Assembly (NCBI RefSeq): GCF_020829495.1
Contig: NZ_JAIVFQ010000017.1
Coordinates: 52,629 to 116,628, forward strand
Direction of reading: 5' to 3'
Length of the DNA: 64,000 nt
Origin: Nostoc favosum CHAB5714
GTDB lineage: Bacteria > Cyanobacteriota > Cyanobacteriia > Cyanobacteriales > Nostocaceae
Numbering within the stretch: position 1 is the first letter of the stretch; every line of letters begins with the position of its first letter. The notes beneath the pieces were generated by a model. It saw only the letters and a list, made by a program, of their open reading frames with translations. It was not told where the DNA came from and ran no database searches. The position numbers and the translations under genes were made by a program. Positions 26,477-35,342 of this stretch are shown piece after piece.

Positions 26477-27700
26477 TTACTGATTCCTTCCCCACTGTTT
26501 TTGTACTTCTTCCTTGATTTCTTCTCCGGTCTCTTCTACTTTTTTATCAATTTTTTCTGCGGTCTCTTCTACTTTTTTATCGATTTTTTCTGCGGTTTTT
26601 TCTGCGGTTTCTTCTACTTTTTTATCGGTTTTTTCTGCGGTCTCTTCTAGTTTTTTACCGATTTCTTGTGATGATAAAGTTCTTTCTGCTTTCCTGACAA
26701 TATCATTAGCTAGTCGTTCACTAAAGCCCACTAAAAAAGCAAGTGTAAAAAAGAAAAAATATTTAGCATCACTATTTTGATCACTTCCTTTGACTTGAAA
26801 AACTGGAAAGCTGATAATATTTGAGTTAATTATTGCAAAAATTAAAATACCAAATGCAGTTCCAATTAACGGTTTTGCAAAACCAACAATAATAGGAGCT
26901 GCTGAACCTCTGTAGTCTGCAATAGGAGCTGCTGAACCTCTGTAGTCTGCAATAGGAGCTGCTGAATCTCCAGAGTCTGGATCTTTGTATTGATCAAGTC
27001 TAATAAAGATACTAACTATGCTACCAAATGCTCCGGCAAATGCTACCATAATTATCAATGATGAGTTATCAAACAAAGATAATAACTTTGCTGTTATTTT
27101 GTCTTCGGTTTTTTTTAAAACCTCCTTGCTAGGAGCTTCCCCTGTAGCTATTCGCATTATTCGATATACAGAAAATGTTATAATATCAGGAGTAATAGTT
27201 AATGCAGTAGCACCCGTTAATACTAATGGTATTCCGATACTATAAACTGGAATTACCATTGCCAGACCAACAAGAACTTTTGTTGGTGTAACAAAATCAC
27301 GGATAGAACGTTTAAAAAAATTTTTAATACTTCCTAAGCCAAGAAAAAATTGTCTAGTATTTAAGAAATATTCTATTTCATGTCTTAGCTCTTTAGCAAT
27401 TTCTATATAATTTTCATTTTCCAAAAGAATATATAACGTATTTTTTATACAATAAAATTTTGATTCTAAACTATAAAATTCAAATGTATTTTTTATTTTT
27501 TTCCCCTTATTTTTTAAAATAAAAATCTCAATACGCTGCAAAATGGCAACTTGTTTAACAATTTCCATTTGAGTTTTATTATTTAAAGTATAATTAATAC
27601 CTCTAATTTTTTCAGGTATTTCTTTCATTGTTTTAATAATATCTTCATGTAGTTTTACAAGAAGTTCCTGGCATTGTTTTTGTTCATCTGATTGAGTCAT
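26477..27700 (-). CDS. Membrane protein with a heptad-repeat tail, unrecognised
   Basis: The family is not known to me. Residues 1-130 are helical and charged; two hydrophobic segments follow (VGLAMVIPVYSIGIPLVLTG near 140, LIIMVAFAGAFGSIVSIFI near 215) and another pair near 275-325. Between them three tandem copies of a ten-residue unit (SAAPIADYRG, DNA period 30 bases, 26888-26970) occur. The C-terminal 75 residues are lysine/glutamate heptads such as KIDKKVEETAEK, an apolipoprotein-like coiled coil. A one-base shift near 26497 would extend the heptads (SKKVENIGEEVTKKFEKTLD) to a stop at 26416-26418, so a recent frameshift may have shortened the protein. It is transcribed alone. Confidence 0.6.
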   Translation of the reverse strand: MTQSDEQKQCQELLVKLHEDIIKTMKEIPEKIRGINYTLNNKTQMEIVKQVAILQRIEIFILKNKGKKIKNTFEFYSLESKFYCIKNTLYILLENENYIEIAKELRHEIEYFLNTRQFFLGLGSIKNFFKRSIRDFVTPTKVLVGLAMVIPVYSIGIPLVLTGATALTITPDIITFSVYRIMRIATGEAPSKEVLKKTEDKITAKLLSLFDNSSLIIMVAFAGAFGSIVSIFIRLDQYKDPDSGDSAAPIADYRGSAAPIADYRGSAAPIIVGFAKPLIGTAFGILIFAIINSNIISFPVFQVKGSDQNSDAKYFFFFTLAFLVGFSERLANDIVRKAERTLSSQEIGKKLEETAEKTDKKVEETAEKTAEKIDKKVEETAEKIDKKVEETGEEIKEEVQKQWGRNQ

Positions 27701-27832
27701 AAGTTACTCATCTCTAAAAATATAATTATAGCAGAAACAAACCATCAAAGTTGCTTGCTATTAACTTACCGTGAAAAGCCCAAAGGTTTAGCAGCCAAAG
27801 AAGGGAATGACTTACCAATTCGTTCTATAACT

Positions 27833-27944
27833 CAATACAGTTCAGTTAAGCATTTCTTGCTTCTCTCTGTGTTCTCTGCGCCTCTGCGGTTCGTTAAAAA
27901 AATTGACTTTCACAGAGAGTTTTAGCCTTAACTGAACCGTATTG
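27833..27944. mobile_element. MITE-like element with CAATAC ends and 10-bp target duplication, copy 1
   Basis: The 112-bp element starts CAATACAGTTCAGTTAAG and ends CTTAACTGAACCGTATTG, an 18-base inverted repeat with one mismatch. It is flanked on both sides by TTCTATAACT, a 10-bp target duplication. The interior (TCTCTGTGTTCTCTGCGCCT) matches the copy at 61953-62063, which lies in the opposite internal orientation. No protein is encoded. Confidence 0.88.
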
Positions 27945-28008
27945 TTCTATAACTCTCACAGGGTTAAACACAGCAAAAGCACAAAATATTTTTCAACACA
28001 AAGGGAAG

Positions 28009-28230
28009 TTGATGATGAAACGAGAATTTAATGTAATTATCAAACGAGATGCAGATGGCTACTTTGTTGCTTCCGTCCCAAATCTTCCTGGTTGTCATAC
28101 GCAAGCCCAAACTTTAGATGAGTTAATGGAGCGTATTAGGGAAGCGATTGAACTTTGTTTAGAATTTGAGGAAGAACAGCAGGATTCACTGGACTTTGTT
28201 GGTATTCAACGAGTCGCAGTTGAGATATGA
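28009..28230 (+). CDS. hicB: HicB-family antitoxin
   Basis: A 73-residue protein of the HicB/UPF0150 family: FNVIIKRDADGYFVASVPNLPGCHTQAQTLDELMERIREAIEL is the full conserved core. HicB normally binds and masks the RNase toxin HicA and represses its own promoter. The stop overlaps the start of a hicA remnant by four bases (ATGA), the usual coupling, but that toxin is truncated, so this antitoxin is effectively orphaned. It has no DNA-binding C-terminal domain. A second, complete pair lies at 45869-46293. Confidence 0.88.
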   Translation: MMMKREFNVIIKRDADGYFVASVPNLPGCHTQAQTLDELMERIREAIELCLEFEEEQQDSLDFVGIQRVAVEI

Positions 28231-28337
28231 GTCAATTCCCAAGCTTCACAGGACGCGAAGTTATTGCAGCCCTTAGCAAAGTCGGTTTTGAAGTGGCTAG
28301 GATACGTGGCAGTCATCATATTATGATACATACTTAA
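28227..28337 (+). pseudogene. Truncated hicA toxin gene
   Basis: The frame reads SFTGREVIAALSKVGFEVAR and then GSHHIMIHT before a stop after 36 residues. The double-stranded-RNA-binding start and the catalytic GSHH histidine are kept, but the C-terminal half of HicA, normally about 70-80 residues in total, is missing. The start overlaps hicB. Following DNA does not resume the family. Confidence 0.85.
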
Positions 28338-28763
28338 TTTATTTAATTTCAGTGCGTTGAAACGCACTTTAGCTATGAGCAATCAATTTATTGCAGGGCG
28401 GGAAAGCAACGCAAAACCAGGATTTTCGGAATGGGAGGTTTAACCCGAAAGTAAATTGACCAACAGTATCCTTTTAGGAGAGAGATTTAAAGAGAGATTT
28501 TCCAGATGACCTGAATTTTCATCTTCTAAATGGCGTTCTCCAACAAGATTCTAAAACCCTTTGATGAATTATCCGATATCGGTTAGGATAATCCATCAAT
28601 TAGAGGAAAAACTTCAAGCACGCTTAATCGCGCTGCAACATGAAAATCACTCAAATATAAATTTGGGCAGATTTTATAGGAGTTTGCTACTCTTCTACTA
28701 TCAATTGTTGTTTTTCTTCTAGCCAGAGGAAATTTTTGACTCAGTAAATAAAGTTATCGAGCC
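28338..28763. other. Region after the hicA remnant without a recognised gene
   Basis: The stretch begins with a short hairpin (AGTGCGTTGAAACGCACTTT, 28351-28370). A weak frame, ATG at 28563 reading MNYPISVRIIHQLEEKLQAR, runs about 52 codons but has no ribosome site or recognised homologue and is not called. The rest looks like decayed sequence. Confidence 0.4.
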
Positions 28764-29333
28764 TTGAATAAGCTATTTTTTACAGGTAAATCTTTTCGTT
28801 TTATGGCTTTTGTCCTACCGCTAATTACCTGGTGGGGATACAAAGAAGTACAAAATCAAATTGTACAGCCGCAAGCAGTTGTAGTGTTGGGTGGTTCAAC
28901 GAGACGTTTAGAGCGAGAGAAGTTTACGGCTGAATTTGTCCGCCAGCATCCAAATATACCAATTTGGATTACTGGGGGTAGTCCACCTAGTTTCACCCAA
29001 CGAGTGTTTACCAAAGCTGGTGTTGATCCCAAACGTTTACACTTGGACTATGAAGCCGTAGATACAGTTACTAATTTTACTACGTTGGTGGATGATTTGC
29101 AAGCTCGTGGCATCAAGAGCGTTTATTTGATTACCTCAGATTTCCACATGCGTCGGGCTTGTGTCATCGGCGAAATTATTTTGGGTAGTCGAGGTATTTA
29201 TTTAAAACCAGTGCCCGTTCCTTCAGAAAAACCCCCTGAATCTATCGAAAAATCTATCCGCGATGGAGCTAGAGCAATACTTTGGATAGCAACTGGTTAT
29301 ACTGGTGTGAATGTAGTTAAAAATAAACGGTAA
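28764..29333 (+). CDS. DUF218/YdcF-family protein
   Basis: A 189-residue membrane-anchored protein: one N-terminal hydrophobic helix (FMAFVLPLITWWGY) and then the DUF218 core, with AVVVLGGSTRRLEREKFTAE, IPIWITGGSPPSFTQRVF, DTVTNFTTLVDDLQARG and YLITSDFHMRRACVIG. The family includes SanA and YdcF, with roles suggested in envelope barrier function or nucleotide binding; the reaction is not established. The start is uncertain: TTG at 28764 gives the full length, while an ATG at 28803 begins inside the hydrophobic helix. No partner gene is adjacent. Confidence 0.8.
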   Translation: MNKLFFTGKSFRFMAFVLPLITWWGYKEVQNQIVQPQAVVVLGGSTRRLEREKFTAEFVRQHPNIPIWITGGSPPSFTQRVFTKAGVDPKRLHLDYEAVDTVTNFTTLVDDLQARGIKSVYLITSDFHMRRACVIGEIILGSRGIYLKPVPVPSEKPPESIEKSIRDGARAILWIATGYTGVNVVKNKR

Positions 29334-29668
29334 ATTATCAGTGGTAATTTGCATGATCTTGGCTTAACTTAATACAGGTAAATTAAGACAATTAATGCTA
29401 GTAATCGTGATATTAACTAAGTAATAATAGGCACATGAAACTACATTATCCAAAAACTAGCGCAACACCAAGCCTCAAAGAACACAATATAAAAATCAAT
29501 TAACAATTTTTGCTCATTTGGTTGCTTGGTAAATACTTTGTGTCCATCAAAGTTTCAAGCGGCGGCTTGGGTAACTCGAATTTATCTGTGTAGTTCAGGG
29601 AAAAAAACGCCCCAACTTATCTCACAATTTGATACCCTAGCTTAAACAGATTTAAGAAAAATTAAAGC
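29334..29668. other. Upstream region of guaB3
   Basis: No gene or clear RNA structure is recognised in these 335 AT-rich bases. The guaB3 promoter must lie here, but no well-placed -10/-35 pair stands out. Confidence 0.4.
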
Positions 29669-30832
29669 GTGGAAATTCAACTTGGGCGGGGAAAAACAGC
29701 TCGCAGAGCTTACGGAATAGATGAAATTGCTCTAGTCCCTGGTAACAGAACACTAGACCCCAGTTTGGCAGATACTAAGTGGCGTATTGGCAATATTGAG
29801 CGAGAAATCCCGATAATTGCCAGTGCGATGGATGGTGTAGTAGATGTTCGCATGGCTGTACGTTTGTCACAGTTAGGAGCATTAGGTGTCCTCAATTTAG
29901 AAGGTATTCACACTCGCTATGCTGACCCAGAGCCAATATTAGATCGGATTGCCTCTGTAGGGAAAGATGAATTTGTTGCCCTGATGCAAGAACTCTATGC
30001 CGAACCAATAAAGCCAGAATTAATTGAACAACGTATTCAGGAAATTAAACAACAAGGTGGCATTGCGGCGGTAAGTGCAACTCCGGCAGGTGCAAGTAAA
30101 TACGGCGAGGCGGTGGCAAAAGCTGGGGCAGATTTATTTTTTGTACAGGCTACGGTAGTTTCTACTGCACATCTGTCACCAGAGTCTTTAGTACCACTTG
30201 ATTTAGCAGAATTTTGCCGTTCCATGCCTATCCCCGTGGTGTTGGGGAATTGTGTAACTTACGAAGTCACTTTGAATTTGTTGAAAGCTGGCGCGGCTGG
30301 GGTACTGGTGGGAATTGGGCCTGGTGCTGCTTGTACGTCCCGTGGCGTGTTGGGCGTGGGTGTACCACAAGCGACTGCGATCGCAGATTGTGCAGCAGCA
30401 CGAGATGATTACTACAAGGAAACTGGTAACTATATCCCCATTATTGCTGATGGTGGTTTAATCACCGGTGGCGACATTTGTAAATGCATCGCCTGCGGTG
30501 CCGATGGTGTAATGATTGGTTCTCCCTTTGCCAGAGCCGCAGAAGCCCCAGGACGAGGTTATCATTGGGGCATGGCGACTCCCAGCCCAGTGTTGCCCCG
30601 TGGCACCCGGATTCGCGTTGCCACCACCGGTAGCCTAGAGCAAATACTCGTTGGGCCAGCAGGACTAGATGATGGCACTCACAATCTTTTAGGAGCCTTA
30701 AAGACCAGCATGGGCACTTTAGGAGCCAAAAATATTAAAGAAATGCAGCAAGTGGAAGTTGTGATTGCGCCTTCTTTATTAACTGAGGGTAAAGTTTACC
30801 AAAAAGCTCAACAATTGGGTATGGGGAAATAG
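29669..30832 (+). CDS. guaB3: GuaB3, IMP dehydrogenase-family protein without CBS domains
   Basis: A 387-residue TIM-barrel protein of the IMPDH/GMPR group. It carries the barrel motifs [20 protein letters not shown], the phosphate-binding [20 protein letters not shown] and the catalytic-cysteine loop [17 protein letters not shown]. The CBS regulatory pair of standard GuaB is absent and the length matches cyanobacterial and actinobacterial GuaB3. Cyanobacterial GuaB3 has been reported to have IMP dehydrogenase activity, feeding GMP synthesis. The start is GTG. Downstream come a heptamer array, Yfr1 and trxA, an order (guaB, yfr1, trxA) conserved in other cyanobacteria. Confidence 0.88.
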   Translation: MEIQLGRGKTARRAYGIDEIALVPGNRTLDPSLADTKWRIGNIEREIPIIASAMDGVVDVRMAVRLSQLGALGVLNLEGIHTRYADPEPILDRIASVGKDEFVALMQELYAEPIKPELIEQRIQEIKQQGGIAAVSATPAGASKYGEAVAKAGADLFFVQATVVSTAHLSPESLVPLDLAEFCRSMPIPVVLGNCVTYEVTLNLLKAGAAGVLVGIGPGAACTSRGVLGVGVPQATAIADCAAARDDYYKETGNYIPIIADGGLITGGDICKCIACGADGVMIGSPFARAAEAPGRGYHWGMATPSPVLPRGTRIRVATTGSLEQILVGPAGLDDGTHNLLGALKTSMGTLGAKNIKEMQQVEVVIAPSLLTEGKVYQKAQQLGMGK

Positions 30833-30836
30833 AATT

Positions 30837-31046
30837 GGGGCATGGGGCATGGGGCATGGGGCATGGGGCATGGGGCATGGGGCATGGGGCATGGGGCATG
30901 GGGATGAGGGGGATGAGGGGGATGAGGGGGATGAGGGAGTGATGGGAGAATTCCCAATTCCCAATTCCCAATTCCCAATTCCCAATTCCCAATTCCCAAT
31001 GCCCAATGCCCAATGCCCAATGCCCAATGCCCAATGCCCAATGCCC
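30837..31046. repeat. Compound heptamer (STRR) array
   Basis: About nine GGGGCAT units (30837-30899) are followed by about four GGATGAGGG units, then about six CCCAATT units and about seven CCCAATG units. The first and last blocks are partly complementary, so the array can fold back on itself. Such short tandemly repeated sequences are known in heterocystous cyanobacteria. Long frames on both strands here are only repeat translations. Confidence 0.9.
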
Positions 31047-31114
31047 ACTCCCCATTTCTTGAAAAAATTTTTCCAGCCCCTTAAACAATTGCTGGAAAAA
31101 TTCGATATGTCGCC

Positions 31115-31120
31115 TACAAT
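31115..31120 (+). promoter_or_regulatory. -10 element of the Yfr1 promoter
   Basis: TACAAT lies about seven bases before the predicted Yfr1 start. A possible -35 (TTGCTG at 31089-31094) has 20-base spacing, longer than ideal. Confidence 0.6.
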
Positions 31121-31126
31121 AGAGAT

Positions 31127-31197
31127 AGCGGAGACGAATGTTTCCGTTCACTCCTCACACCACACTCCGCCCGGACTACTGTTCGGGCGGTTCCTTA
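31127..31197 (+). ncRNA. yfr1: Yfr1 regulatory small RNA
   Basis: The layout is diagnostic. A 5' hairpin (CGGAGAC, GAAT loop, GTTTCCG) is followed by a single-stranded stretch with the conserved core ACTCCTCACAC at 31150-31160, and then a GC-rich 3' hairpin (CCGCCCG, loop, CGGGCGG; 31167-31190) that acts as terminator. Yfr1 is a short abundant sRNA of nearly all cyanobacteria. It pairs through its CU-rich core with the ribosome sites of target mRNAs, outer-membrane protein genes in Prochlorococcus. Its position between guaB and trxA is the same as in other cyanobacteria. Exact ends are estimates. Confidence 0.93.
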
Positions 31198-31316
31198 TGT
31201 TTATAAATAAATTCTAGAGCTTCTTTGCAAATGTACATCCTCGGACTTCTAAGCTGAGGTTTTTGCTATGGTAGAATTTTCACCAAGCTCAGATATTATT
31301 GGCGAAGGTTTTAGGC

Positions 31317-31640
31317 ATGTCAACAGCCGCGCAAGTTACCGATTCTAGTTTCAAGCAAGAAGTACTCGACAGCGATGTACCCGTTTTAGTTGACTTTTGG
31401 GCACCCTGGTGCGGACCATGCCGTATGGTAGCTCCTGTTGTCGATGAAATCTCCGAACAGTACAAAGGTCAAATTAAGGTCGTCAAAGTCAACACGGATG
31501 AAAATCCTCAAGTTGCTAGTCAGTACGGCATCCGCAGCATTCCCACATTAATGATTTTTAAGGATGGACAGAAAGTGGATATGGTAGTCGGCGCTGTGCC
31601 TAAAACTACATTAGCTTCCACTCTCGAAAAGTATCTTTGA
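31317..31640 (+). CDS. trxA: Thioredoxin
   Basis: A 107-residue typical thioredoxin with the redox site WCGPC in [22 protein letters not shown], the cis-proline loop [12 protein letters not shown] and the closing amphipathic helix. It is reduced by ferredoxin- or NADPH-thioredoxin reductase and controls Calvin-cycle and other enzymes; it could also supply electrons to CysH encoded at 23530. The ATG at 31317 is chosen because GAAGG lies nine bases before it; a TTG start six codons upstream is less likely. It follows Yfr1 by about 120 bases and is closed by a hairpin at 31710-31746. Confidence 0.95.
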   Translation: MSTAAQVTDSSFKQEVLDSDVPVLVDFWAPWCGPCRMVAPVVDEISEQYKGQIKVVKVNTDENPQVASQYGIRSIPTLMIFKDGQKVDMVVGAVPKTTLASTLEKYL

Positions 31641-31709
31641 AACTCAATTGGCAATAAACTCATCTTGAGTTATCCTTCTTGTTCTAACTTTAGGTTAATT
31701 TTTATAAAC

Positions 31710-31746
31710 AAGTTTGAGAGGCGCGAATTTCTCGTTTCTCAAACTT
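31710..31746 (+). terminator. Hairpin between convergent trxA and marC
   Basis: AAGTTTGAGA and TCTCAAACTT form a ten-pair stem around a 17-base loop, with moderately T-rich sequence on both sides. It could end both converging transcripts. Confidence 0.5.
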
Positions 31747-31789
31747 ATTTACATTTGTATACAGTTTCAGAATATTTTTTAGGAGTTTT

Positions 31790-32383
31790 CTAGCTCAAAA
31801 ACAACTCCCTAATTCCCGTACTACCAATTTCCACCGCTAGCGCCGCCAACAAAAAACCCAACAGTTGAGTCACAATCACTCCACCTTCTGCACCAATCCA
31901 CTGGTCAATCAGATTTGCTAAACGCAAAATTAACCAAGTGACAAACATCGCTCCTAAGATACCTACCACGACAGCAATATGCGGACTCTGTGATTTCGAC
32001 ATCAACAACATCACCGTCGTCAAAGTCCCCGGCCCAGCTAGCAGTGGTAAAGCTAGTGGAGTAATTGCAACATCGCGGCCTTCTTCAATAATCGGCTGAT
32101 CTAATTCTCCCCGCAGCATTTGCAAAGCAATTAACAGTAACAATAGTCCTCCTGCTACTCGCAAAGAGCCGATACTGATTTCTAAGTAATTTAAAATTAT
32201 TTGCCCTGCAAAGGCAAATAGCAAAAGAACTACGATCGCAATGACAATTGCTTTATCTATAACTTTGTTTCTTTGGTCTGGCATCATGCCCTTAGTCAAA
32301 ACTAAAACAATCGGTATATTGCCCACAGCATCCGCCAAGACAAACACAGCGATAAATGTTTGAATGAGAATAGGAATATCCAC
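31790..32383 (-). CDS. MarC-family membrane protein (UPF0056)
   Basis: A 197-residue inner-membrane protein with six predicted helices, beginning MDIPILIQTFIAVFVLADAVGNIP, with the family motif PLALPLLAGPGTLTTVMLLM (residues about 108-127) and IGSTGIRELF at the end. The family is widespread; despite the MarC name it is not shown to confer drug resistance, and transport function is unknown. It is convergent with trxA and divergent from the nitrilase gene, and appears monocistronic. The start ATG at 32383 is the only reasonable one. Confidence 0.88.
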   Translation of the reverse strand: MDIPILIQTFIAVFVLADAVGNIPIVLVLTKGMMPDQRNKVIDKAIVIAIVVLLLFAFAGQIILNYLEISIGSLRVAGGLLLLLIALQMLRGELDQPIIEEGRDVAITPLALPLLAGPGTLTTVMLLMSKSQSPHIAVVVGILGAMFVTWLILRLANLIDQWIGAEGGVIVTQLLGFLLAALAVEIGSTGIRELFLS

Positions 32384-32593
32384 AGTAGACAGTTTTTATC
32401 AAGGTTTGATCACAACCTAATCTTTATCTTGTTGAATTTGCTATAACCCAGAGGAAGATTAAGATCAGCAATAAAACCAGTCCGTTAAAGAAAATCTTGG
32501 CTGACGCATTTCTAATTAAGTTCCATAGATGTTGAAGTAGCGATATATTTTGATAATCTCTTTTCCATAAATCAACTGTTCGTTGTTGAATCT

Positions 32594-33406
32594 ATGAAGT
32601 CTTATTTAGCCGCCGCTATTCAATTGACCAGTGTGCCCGATTTACAAAAAAATTTGGCACAGGCAGAAGAATTAATAGAGCTTGCCGTGCGTCAAGGTGC
32701 TGAATTGGTAGGTTTGCCAGAAAACTTTTCCTATATGGGAGAAGAAAAAGCCAAACTCGCGCAAGGTGATGCGATCGCTCTTGAAAGTGAAAAATTTCTG
32801 AAAAAAATGGCTCAACGCTTTCAAATTACGATCTTGGGCGGCAGCTTTCCAGTTCCGGTAGACAATACAGGCAAAGTTTATAACACCACTCTACTCATTG
32901 ACCCAAACGGTCAAGAACTTGCCCGCTACTACAAAGTACACTTATTTGATGTTAATGTCCCCGATGGCAATACCTATCGGGAATCCAGCACGGTTGTGGC
33001 TGGTACGCAACTACCACCTGTCCATTTTTCAGAAAAACTTGGTAATTTAGGGCTTTCCATTTGTTATGATGTCCGCTTCCCTGAACTGTACCGTCATCTA
33101 GCAGATAAGGGAGCCGATATTATCTTTATTCCCGCCGCCTTTACCGCCTTTACAGGCAAAGACCACTGGCAAGTACTACTACAAGCCAGAGCCATCGAAA
33201 ACACCGCGTACGTCATTGCTCCTGCCCAAACAGGCAATAACTATGCCCGTCGTCTAACCCACGGGCACGCCGTTATTATCGACCCTTGGGGCGTAATTTT
33301 AGCCGATGCTGGGGAAAAACCGGGAATTGCGATCGCAGAAATCAAGCCCACTAGGCTCGAACAAGTCCGTCGTCAAATGCCCTCTTTACAACATCGGGTC
33401 TTCTAG
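32594..33406 (+). CDS. Nitrilase-superfamily amidase (Nit1 / deaminated glutathione amidase-like)
   Basis: A 270-residue carbon-nitrogen hydrolase. The catalytic triad is in place: Glu43 (LVGLPENFSY), Lys114 (ARYYKVHLFD) and Cys157 (LSICYDVRFPELYR). The sequence around the cysteine and the FDVNVPDG loop match the Nit1 branch, whose members hydrolyse deaminated glutathione as metabolite repair; other omega-amidases are close relatives. It should be cytoplasmic. The gene is alone, divergent from marC. Downstream is repeat sequence shared with about 62510-62560 (CCCTTCCCTTGCAGGGAAGG). Confidence 0.88.
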   Translation: MKSYLAAAIQLTSVPDLQKNLAQAEELIELAVRQGAELVGLPENFSYMGEEKAKLAQGDAIALESEKFLKKMAQRFQITILGGSFPVPVDNTGKVYNTTLLIDPNGQELARYYKVHLFDVNVPDGNTYRESSTVVAGTQLPPVHFSEKLGNLGLSICYDVRFPELYRHLADKGADIIFIPAAFTAFTGKDHWQVLLQARAIENTAYVIAPAQTGNNYARRLTHGHAVIIDPWGVILADAGEKPGIAIAEIKPTRLEQVRRQMPSLQHRVF

Positions 33407-33617
33407 GGATTGGGGACACGGAGAGCAATGCCCAATGCCCCATGCCCAGCCCTTATGAATATAGGGCTTCTCGAATGGAAGCAATATACTTTGACCTCAC
33501 TTCCATTCCTCTCTCCTAAAAGGAGAGAGGCTTTGAATTTTGCTCCCCTTCCCTTGCAGGGAAGGGGCTGGGGGTTAGGTCTGTATTCCATGCAATTGAG
33601 AACTGCTATAAAACAAA

Positions 33618-33639
33618 AAACCGGGTGATTACCCGGTTT
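33618..33639 (-). terminator. Rho-independent terminator of fba
   Basis: On the minus strand AAACCGGGT, loop AATC, ACCCGGTTT forms a nine-pair stem followed by TTTGTTTT. It lies 72 bases past the fba stop. Confidence 0.8.
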
Positions 33640-33710
33640 CTGACAACATTCAAATCCTCAGTTTTTTAAGAGCATAGCAGGACTATGCCGCTATTTATTA
33701 GTTGTCAAAA

Positions 33711-34790
33711 TTAAACTTTAGCAGCTGACTTGGTAACAACGTTGAGTTCACCCTTAGCATACTTAGCAGCAAAATCTTCCAAAGAAATTTGCTTAATCTT
33801 GCTTGCGTTGCCAGCAGTACCAAATTGCTGATAGCGTTCAGCACAAACCTTCTGCATATATGTAATAGAAGGCTTGAGGAAGTGACGGGGGTCAAATTCC
33901 TCTGGTTTTTTAGCCAAAGCTTCACGTACAGCAGCAGTAATAGCCAAACGGTTGTCGGTGTCAATATTTACTTTACGTACACCGCTCTTGATCCCTTTTT
34001 GGATTTCTTCTACAGGTACACCGTAGGTTTCAGGAATTGCACCACCATACTGGTTAATCAGTGCAAGCAAATCTTCAGGTACAGAAGAAGAACCGTGCAT
34101 TACCAAGTGGGTGTTAGGCAGACGGCGGTGAATTTCTTCAATGCGGCTGATTGCCAAAATTTCCCCAGTCGGCTTGCGGGTAAACTTGTAAGCACCGTGG
34201 CTTGTGCCAATGGCAACAGCCAAAGCATCTACTTGGGTTGCTTCTACGAAGTCAACAGCTTCATCGGGGTCAGTTAACAGTTGTGAGTGGTCGAGTGTAC
34301 CTTCAAAGCCGTGACCATCTTCAGCTTCACCAGCACCAGTTTCTAGAGAACCCAAACAACCGAGTTCACCTTCAACGCTGACACCCAAAGCATGAGCTAC
34401 ATTTACAACTTCGCGGGTAACACTAACGTTGTACTCGAAGCTAGCGGGAGTTTTCGCATCAGCTTCTAAAGAACCATCCATCATCACGCTGGTGAAGTTG
34501 TTCTTAATTGCTGAGTAGCAGGTAGCAGGCGCATTACCATGATCTTGGTGCATGACAATGGGAATGTGAGGATAGGTTTCTACGGCTGCCAAAATCAGGT
34601 GGCGGAGAAAGTTTTCTCCTGCATAATTACGAGCGCCGCGTGAAGCTTGCAAAATTACGGGGCTATCTGTCTCGACAGCAGCCTTCAGGATCGCCTGAAT
34701 CTGCTCCAAATTGTTAACGTTGAAAGCTGGGATGCCGTAACCGTTTTCAGCTGCGTGATCCAACAGCAGCCGCAGTGGTACAAGCGCCAT
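33711..34790 (-). CDS. fba: Class II fructose-bisphosphate aldolase, Calvin-cycle type
   Basis: A 359-residue zinc-dependent aldolase that joins dihydroxyacetone phosphate with glyceraldehyde 3-phosphate or erythrose 4-phosphate in the Calvin cycle, and runs in reverse in glycolysis. Metal and substrate motifs are clear: [76 protein letters not shown] and [13 protein letters not shown]. Length and the Calvin-type insertion ([17 protein letters not shown]) agree with the cyanobacterial enzyme. A strong ribosome site (TAGGAGGA) precedes the ATG. It is monocistronic, with its own terminator, and is probably highly expressed. Confidence 0.95.
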   Translation of the reverse strand: MALVPLRLLLDHAAENGYGIPAFNVNNLEQIQAILKAAVETDSPVILQASRGARNYAGENFLRHLILAAVETYPHIPIVMHQDHGNAPATCYSAIKNNFTSVMMDGSLEADAKTPASFEYNVSVTREVVNVAHALGVSVEGELGCLGSLETGAGEAEDGHGFEGTLDHSQLLTDPDEAVDFVEATQVDALAVAIGTSHGAYKFTRKPTGEILAISRIEEIHRRLPNTHLVMHGSSSVPEDLLALINQYGGAIPETYGVPVEEIQKGIKSGVRKVNIDTDNRLAITAAVREALAKKPEEFDPRHFLKPSITYMQKVCAERYQQFGTAGNASKIKQISLEDFAAKYAKGELNVVTKSAAKV

Positions 34791-35342
34791 AGATAGTCCT
34801 CCTAATGTGGTTGTCAGCTAGTCGGTCTGAGAGAAGCGTACTTATTACGCTAAATCTTAAGAGTTTTTTCAACTTATAGGAAATTATAACTAGTGTCGTG
34901 TATCTATGTTGAAAAAGTTTACGCCATCGTTACTATAAATATGCTCTCTACTGCTGTACTATGCCCCATAATTGCTCTGTGTTGCTGTACATTTAGTTAC
35001 CCTACAGTTACTAGCTCTGGTAGCCCACTATCCAAAATGGTCATCTCAAAGCGATCGCGCCCTGGCTCTAAATAATTTTATCAACAAGCGATCGCTTCAA
35101 CTTAAACCCACTAACTTCTGACAAATGTTATGAGGGTATTTTCCCCTGACTATTGCATTTGGGATTAGATTATGCATACTACGGAATTAGTTGTATCTTA
35201 CCATAAAGGGGCGATCGCACTGACTGCAATTAAAAAGAGTGATCGCCCTGACAATTAACAAGGTGCGTTGGTGGGCGAATGATGTGCGATCGCTTTTACT
35301 GTAAATTGGTTCTCATGGCGATCGCTAACATCATCAAATCTA
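34791..35342. other. Upstream region of fba
   Basis: These 552 bases hold the fba promoter and leader and five HIP1 sites in the distal half (35050-35330). A short frame at 34893-35075 has no ribosome site or recognisable family and is not called. No RNA gene is seen. Confidence 0.45.

Noticed and set aside
26447..26780. Phe/Ser-rich plus-strand frames
   Set aside because: Antisense shadows of the Lys/Glu heptad tail of the minus-strand membrane protein.
28563..28721. 52-codon frame beginning MNYPISVRII
   Set aside because: No ribosome site, no family and it sits in apparently decayed DNA after the hicA remnant.
30735..31217. Several overlapping long frames on both strands
   Set aside because: They are translations of heptamer repeats (period seven reads through all frames) and have no start context or family.
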